This document shows, piece after piece, positions 61,401-64,000 of a stretch of DNA of 64,000 nucleotides. Source of the DNA: Casuarius casuarius (taxonomy: Eukaryota > Chordata > Aves > Casuariiformes > Casuariidae). The stretch spans positions 2,698,021-2,762,020 of the forward strand of contig PTFA01000055.1 of the NCBI GenBank assembly GCA_003342895.1, written 5' to 3'. Position 1 is the first letter of the stretch; each line of letters opens with the position of its first letter. The translations under genes were made by a program, and so were the position numbers. A model generated the notes under the pieces. The model worked only from the letters and a program-made list of their open reading frames with translations. It searched no databases and had not been told where the DNA came from.

Positions 61401-61650
61401 AAACTGAGCAGACTAGCCCTTATTAACATGTTTTAAGATATTTGAATCAAAGTGGAATTATAGGCTTAAATCTAACCAAAGGCTGTCATAGATTTTCATG
61501 CTATGCATAATCCCATCTAGCTCTTTAATAATGAGCAAAACACTTGCAAATCAATTTATAGAGACTTTTGTAACAGTCATTTAAAAAAAACATATCTACA
61601 AGATATGCAGCTTAAGAGTTACTGACTGTAAGCACTAAAAAGATCAAATG
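55440..61650. other. Gene-free AT-rich sequence
   Basis: I see no gene. Simple tracts include (GTTT)n at 56017-56034, (TA)5 at 56041-56050 and (TTTA)/(TTTG) at 58831-58854. The 99- to 105-codon frames at 55855-56394 lie on opposite strands and have no recognisable domains. At 60.8-61.0 kb a slightly GC-richer part carries an 84-codon minus-strand frame without a known product. Confidence 0.65.
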
Positions 61651-61656
61651 AATTCA

Positions 61657-61735
61657 CTTCTGAAAATCAGGCTACTTATTTAATTGCTACATATGAATTT
61701 AGGTGCATGAATGTAAACATATATTTGGAAATCTT
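61657..61735 (+). repeat. Old amniote repeat fragment (CTGAAAATCAGGCC / GCCTA family)
   Basis: cttctgaaaatcaggctact (61658-61677), then tatttaattgctacatatga and atttaggtgcatgaatgtaa, then atttggaaatctta, follows closely 'cctctgaaaatcaggccacttatttaggtgcctaaatatggatttaggtgcctaa ... tttgaaaatcttggcc'. This is the clearest copy of that low-copy repeat in the window. Confidence 0.65.
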
Positions 61736-62347
61736 AAGTCATATGGCCCTTTCAGATACGGATCAAATGGTGGTCAGGTAGTCATACGCCTCAATTACCT
61801 TCAGGAAAGGCCGCAGCAGTACATTTGACACCGAAGGACCAAATGGTCCAATATGTACATCAGAAGTAAGGATATCATACTGTATAGGACTTCATGCCTT
61901 GCATAGTAATCTCATTCTCTGGGTCTGGTTTAGTCATAAAGCTGCGAAGAGTTCAGTGCCTGGGGAGGCTGGAAACCACCTGTAGACCCATCAGTTTGAC
62001 AAGCTGAAGGGTTGTTATGGCTGATAGAAATATGTCTCAAAGTCTTCCAGTGGGCACCAAACAGTCAACAACAAACCCTCACGGGGGATTTACCTATATT
62101 TCAGTATGTCACAACGTCTTTTAATCCTATTTTGTGTGCCTTGCAGTTATTTTCTTGTGTATCCATAAAACCTGTCTTCCTCAAAGGGGCCTAAAAGTTA
62201 GCATTTTTACCTGACTAATTACAAGAATGACTGATAAATAATTATCAGGACTTCTTCACTTCTTACCAGTCCATCAGTTCAACTGTGGTGACTCTGGATG
62301 AACCCTTCACCTTATTTCTTTTTCAAGGTATGGCACTGGCTCACGTT

Positions 62348-62414
62348 TGTCAGAGACCCAATCATTGGTTGGAGGCCAAGGGTCCCTCACAGTCCCAAGG
62401 GTGGCTCTCTGACA
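62348..62414. repeat. Compact potential stem-loop with 9-bp closing stem
   Basis: tgtcagaga (62348-62356) pairs perfectly with tctctgaca (62406-62414). Between them ccaatcattgg forms a small hairpin, and ccaaggg occurs twice in direct orientation. No RNA family is recognised, and it may be chance. Confidence 0.6.
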
Positions 62415-62490
62415 GATTCATCTTAATCTGTAATATCAGGTAAAATAAGAGACATTTAGCCCATATGTCTGAAGCAATAAGAGATTTGCA

Positions 62491-62516
62491 GTTTTGTTGT
62501 GTTTTGTTTTGTTTTG
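62491..62516. repeat. GTTTT simple repeat
   Basis: A short, imperfect array of gttttg / gtttt units, a simple microsatellite. Confidence 0.85.
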
Positions 62517-64000
62517 ATGCTATCCATCATTGCTTAGAATTTGGCAAAGAATGAGCACTTCAGAAATCAGTGGTCTTAAATGCAGAGAGTTGCAAAGACA
62601 TCTTTTCTCAGATCATAAAAGTTAGAGATAGAAATAGATGTCAGGCTGTTTGGTTCATCACGTTGACAGTTTCCAGTTGTCAGAATATTTTCTAGCTTTT
62701 TGTCTGACAAAGTACTGTTCACTAAAAGACAAACATGATGCATTTCTGAACTAATTTAAAATTTTCATTTTTTCTAATGGGTGGGGAATTGAAAATGACA
62801 TTTTGAAAGCCAGACAAATGTCTCTACTTTTTATCCTCTAAAGGCTAGAGTGCTGCTTTTTGAAGTGTACAAAATAGTAACATATGGTGACATTTTAGCA
62901 ACATGTCATTTCTATTACTGGTCACGCAGTGTTATTTTATTCCGTTTGCTTTTGAGGCACTTGATTTAAGTACTGACAACTCAGGATGAGTGTGAACTCT
63001 GTTTCATATTTTACAGCACACAAATACCCTCAGAGAAGAGAAACACAAAGCTGTCTCCATTTTGTGGGGCCAGTTAGCTTGCAGATCCTTAAAAAAGACT
63101 GCAAGTACTAATTTCTATTAATATAGAATTACTACTACAGCTCTCAAAATATCCATTGTCTCTAAATTAATGTAAAGATGCAGAGGTCTAGTCTGTGGAA
63201 ACTCAAATGCGTAGCTAAAACTTCCACAGCCCCTCACTGCAATTAGGGAAAACTGCTGGCTGAAATACATAGACTGTAAAATTTCTAACTGTAAGAGCTA
63301 TGTAAGTAGATCATTGCTGTCAAAGAAGCTGGAATGAGGAGAAAAGTACAAACATACAAGCCTCTGATGTTCTGACATCCTCAGTAGATTGTGTTGTTTC
63401 CTCATATAATAAAACATTTATAATTAATCATAAGGATTGTTAACAGCCTGTTTTGTACCTCTTACGGCTTTTACTGCTGGCATTCTTATAATAAAAGTTT
63501 CTGATGGCACTCACATTTTTAAAAGTCTTTCTGTGAGTTCCTACCACTGCTTAGAATAACACGGCATGATCAATCTTTCTACAGAATTCTGGAAGAGAAA
63601 ATAGCAAACAGTTTGAAGTGCATCTTCTGATCAATCACAGGCAAGTAGTAAATACACAACAAGTGTGAATAAGTTACATTTTTACATCTTCTTTATTACA
63701 TTTCTCTTTTATTCCTTTCAACTTTGCTCTCCAAAGTGTGGGCACACAACACCCTGAGTTTTGTAAACATATGCTTGTGATCACAGCACATGAGTTGAAA
63801 ACATGCAGAAGTAATACATGTTCTCTTATCAAAGACAAGAATCAGGCCTTTGCTCTGCCTGCTTTCTGTCTCCACTAGTGTTTTTTTGTTTTTCTCTCTT
63901 GGTATTTTATCGCCTCAGTGTCTCCTTTATCTGTGCTGTTTTCTGCTCCTGTCCTTTCTCCCCTAAGTATTGACAGGTTCTGAGTGGCTCCGGGCGCTGA

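Larger units (their letters stand above)
61740..64000. other. Gene-free AT-rich sequence
   Basis: No gene is supported. A GTTTT-type tract lies at 62491-62516, and a potential multi-stem structure at 62348-62414. The window ends in ordinary mixed sequence. Confidence 0.65.

Noticed and set aside
1..64000. Solo LTR or endogenous retrovirus
   Set aside because: I looked for paired long terminal repeats, primer-binding sites and gag/pol-like frames and saw none.
1..64000. microRNA genes
   Set aside because: I scanned for the mature sequences I know (let-7, miR-9, miR-124, miR-21, miR-137 and others). I found only partial seed matches and no supporting hairpins.

Overview
This window is vertebrate nuclear DNA from a reptile/bird lineage, most likely a bird. 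I infer this from old, decayed interspersed repeats: two CR1 LINE copies on the minus strand (27.67-28.69 kb and 45.23-46.85 kb), a short CR1 3' end on the plus strand (31.5 kb), several tRNA-derived MIR-type SINE remnants, and scattered pieces of the low-copy palindromic repeats common in birds, crocodilians and turtles (motifs such as GGCCTGATCC and CTGAAAATCAGGCC). The sparse repeats, none of them young, fit a bird better than a turtle or crocodile. The readability of such old repeats would suit a slowly evolving lineage such as a palaeognath, but that is a guess. I made these repeat calls by recognising motifs, not by a database search.

I found no protein-coding gene and no RNA gene. The open frames are short, overlap on both strands, and cluster where the DNA is GC-rich. 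None shows a recognisable domain or an exon chain with consistent phase. The window is therefore either intergenic or inside a very large intron. There are no bacterial operons, CRISPR arrays, insertion sequences or phage genes.

Layout: 0-16 kb is mostly unique sequence with a SINE-tail remnant at 3.9 kb, a purine-rich stretch at 4.1-4.4 kb and a tRNA-derived SINE at 10.7 kb. From 16 to 22.8 kb there are a MIR remnant and three palindromic-repeat pieces. From 22.8 to 24.8 kb lies a GC-rich, CpG-rich patch directly followed by an AT-rich, homeobox-site-like block, the best candidate for a regulatory module. From 25.6 to 34.9 kb are a Z-DNA-prone microsatellite, the best-preserved SINE, a CR1 copy and a cluster of old repeats. 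From 35.7 to 37.5 kb is a purine-skewed stretch. From 38 to 47 kb are a palindromic repeat and the longer CR1. At 51.75-52.75 kb is the most unusual structure: two arms of about 140 bp in inverted orientation, about 84 % alike by hand alignment, separated by about 730 bp. From 54 to 64 kb there are more SINE remnants and otherwise featureless AT-rich DNA.

I did not find a convincing new biological system. The items most worth checking are the 51.75-52.75 kb inverted repeat, the CpG island plus AT-rich block at 23.6-24.8 kb, and the Z-DNA-like tract at 25.66 kb.
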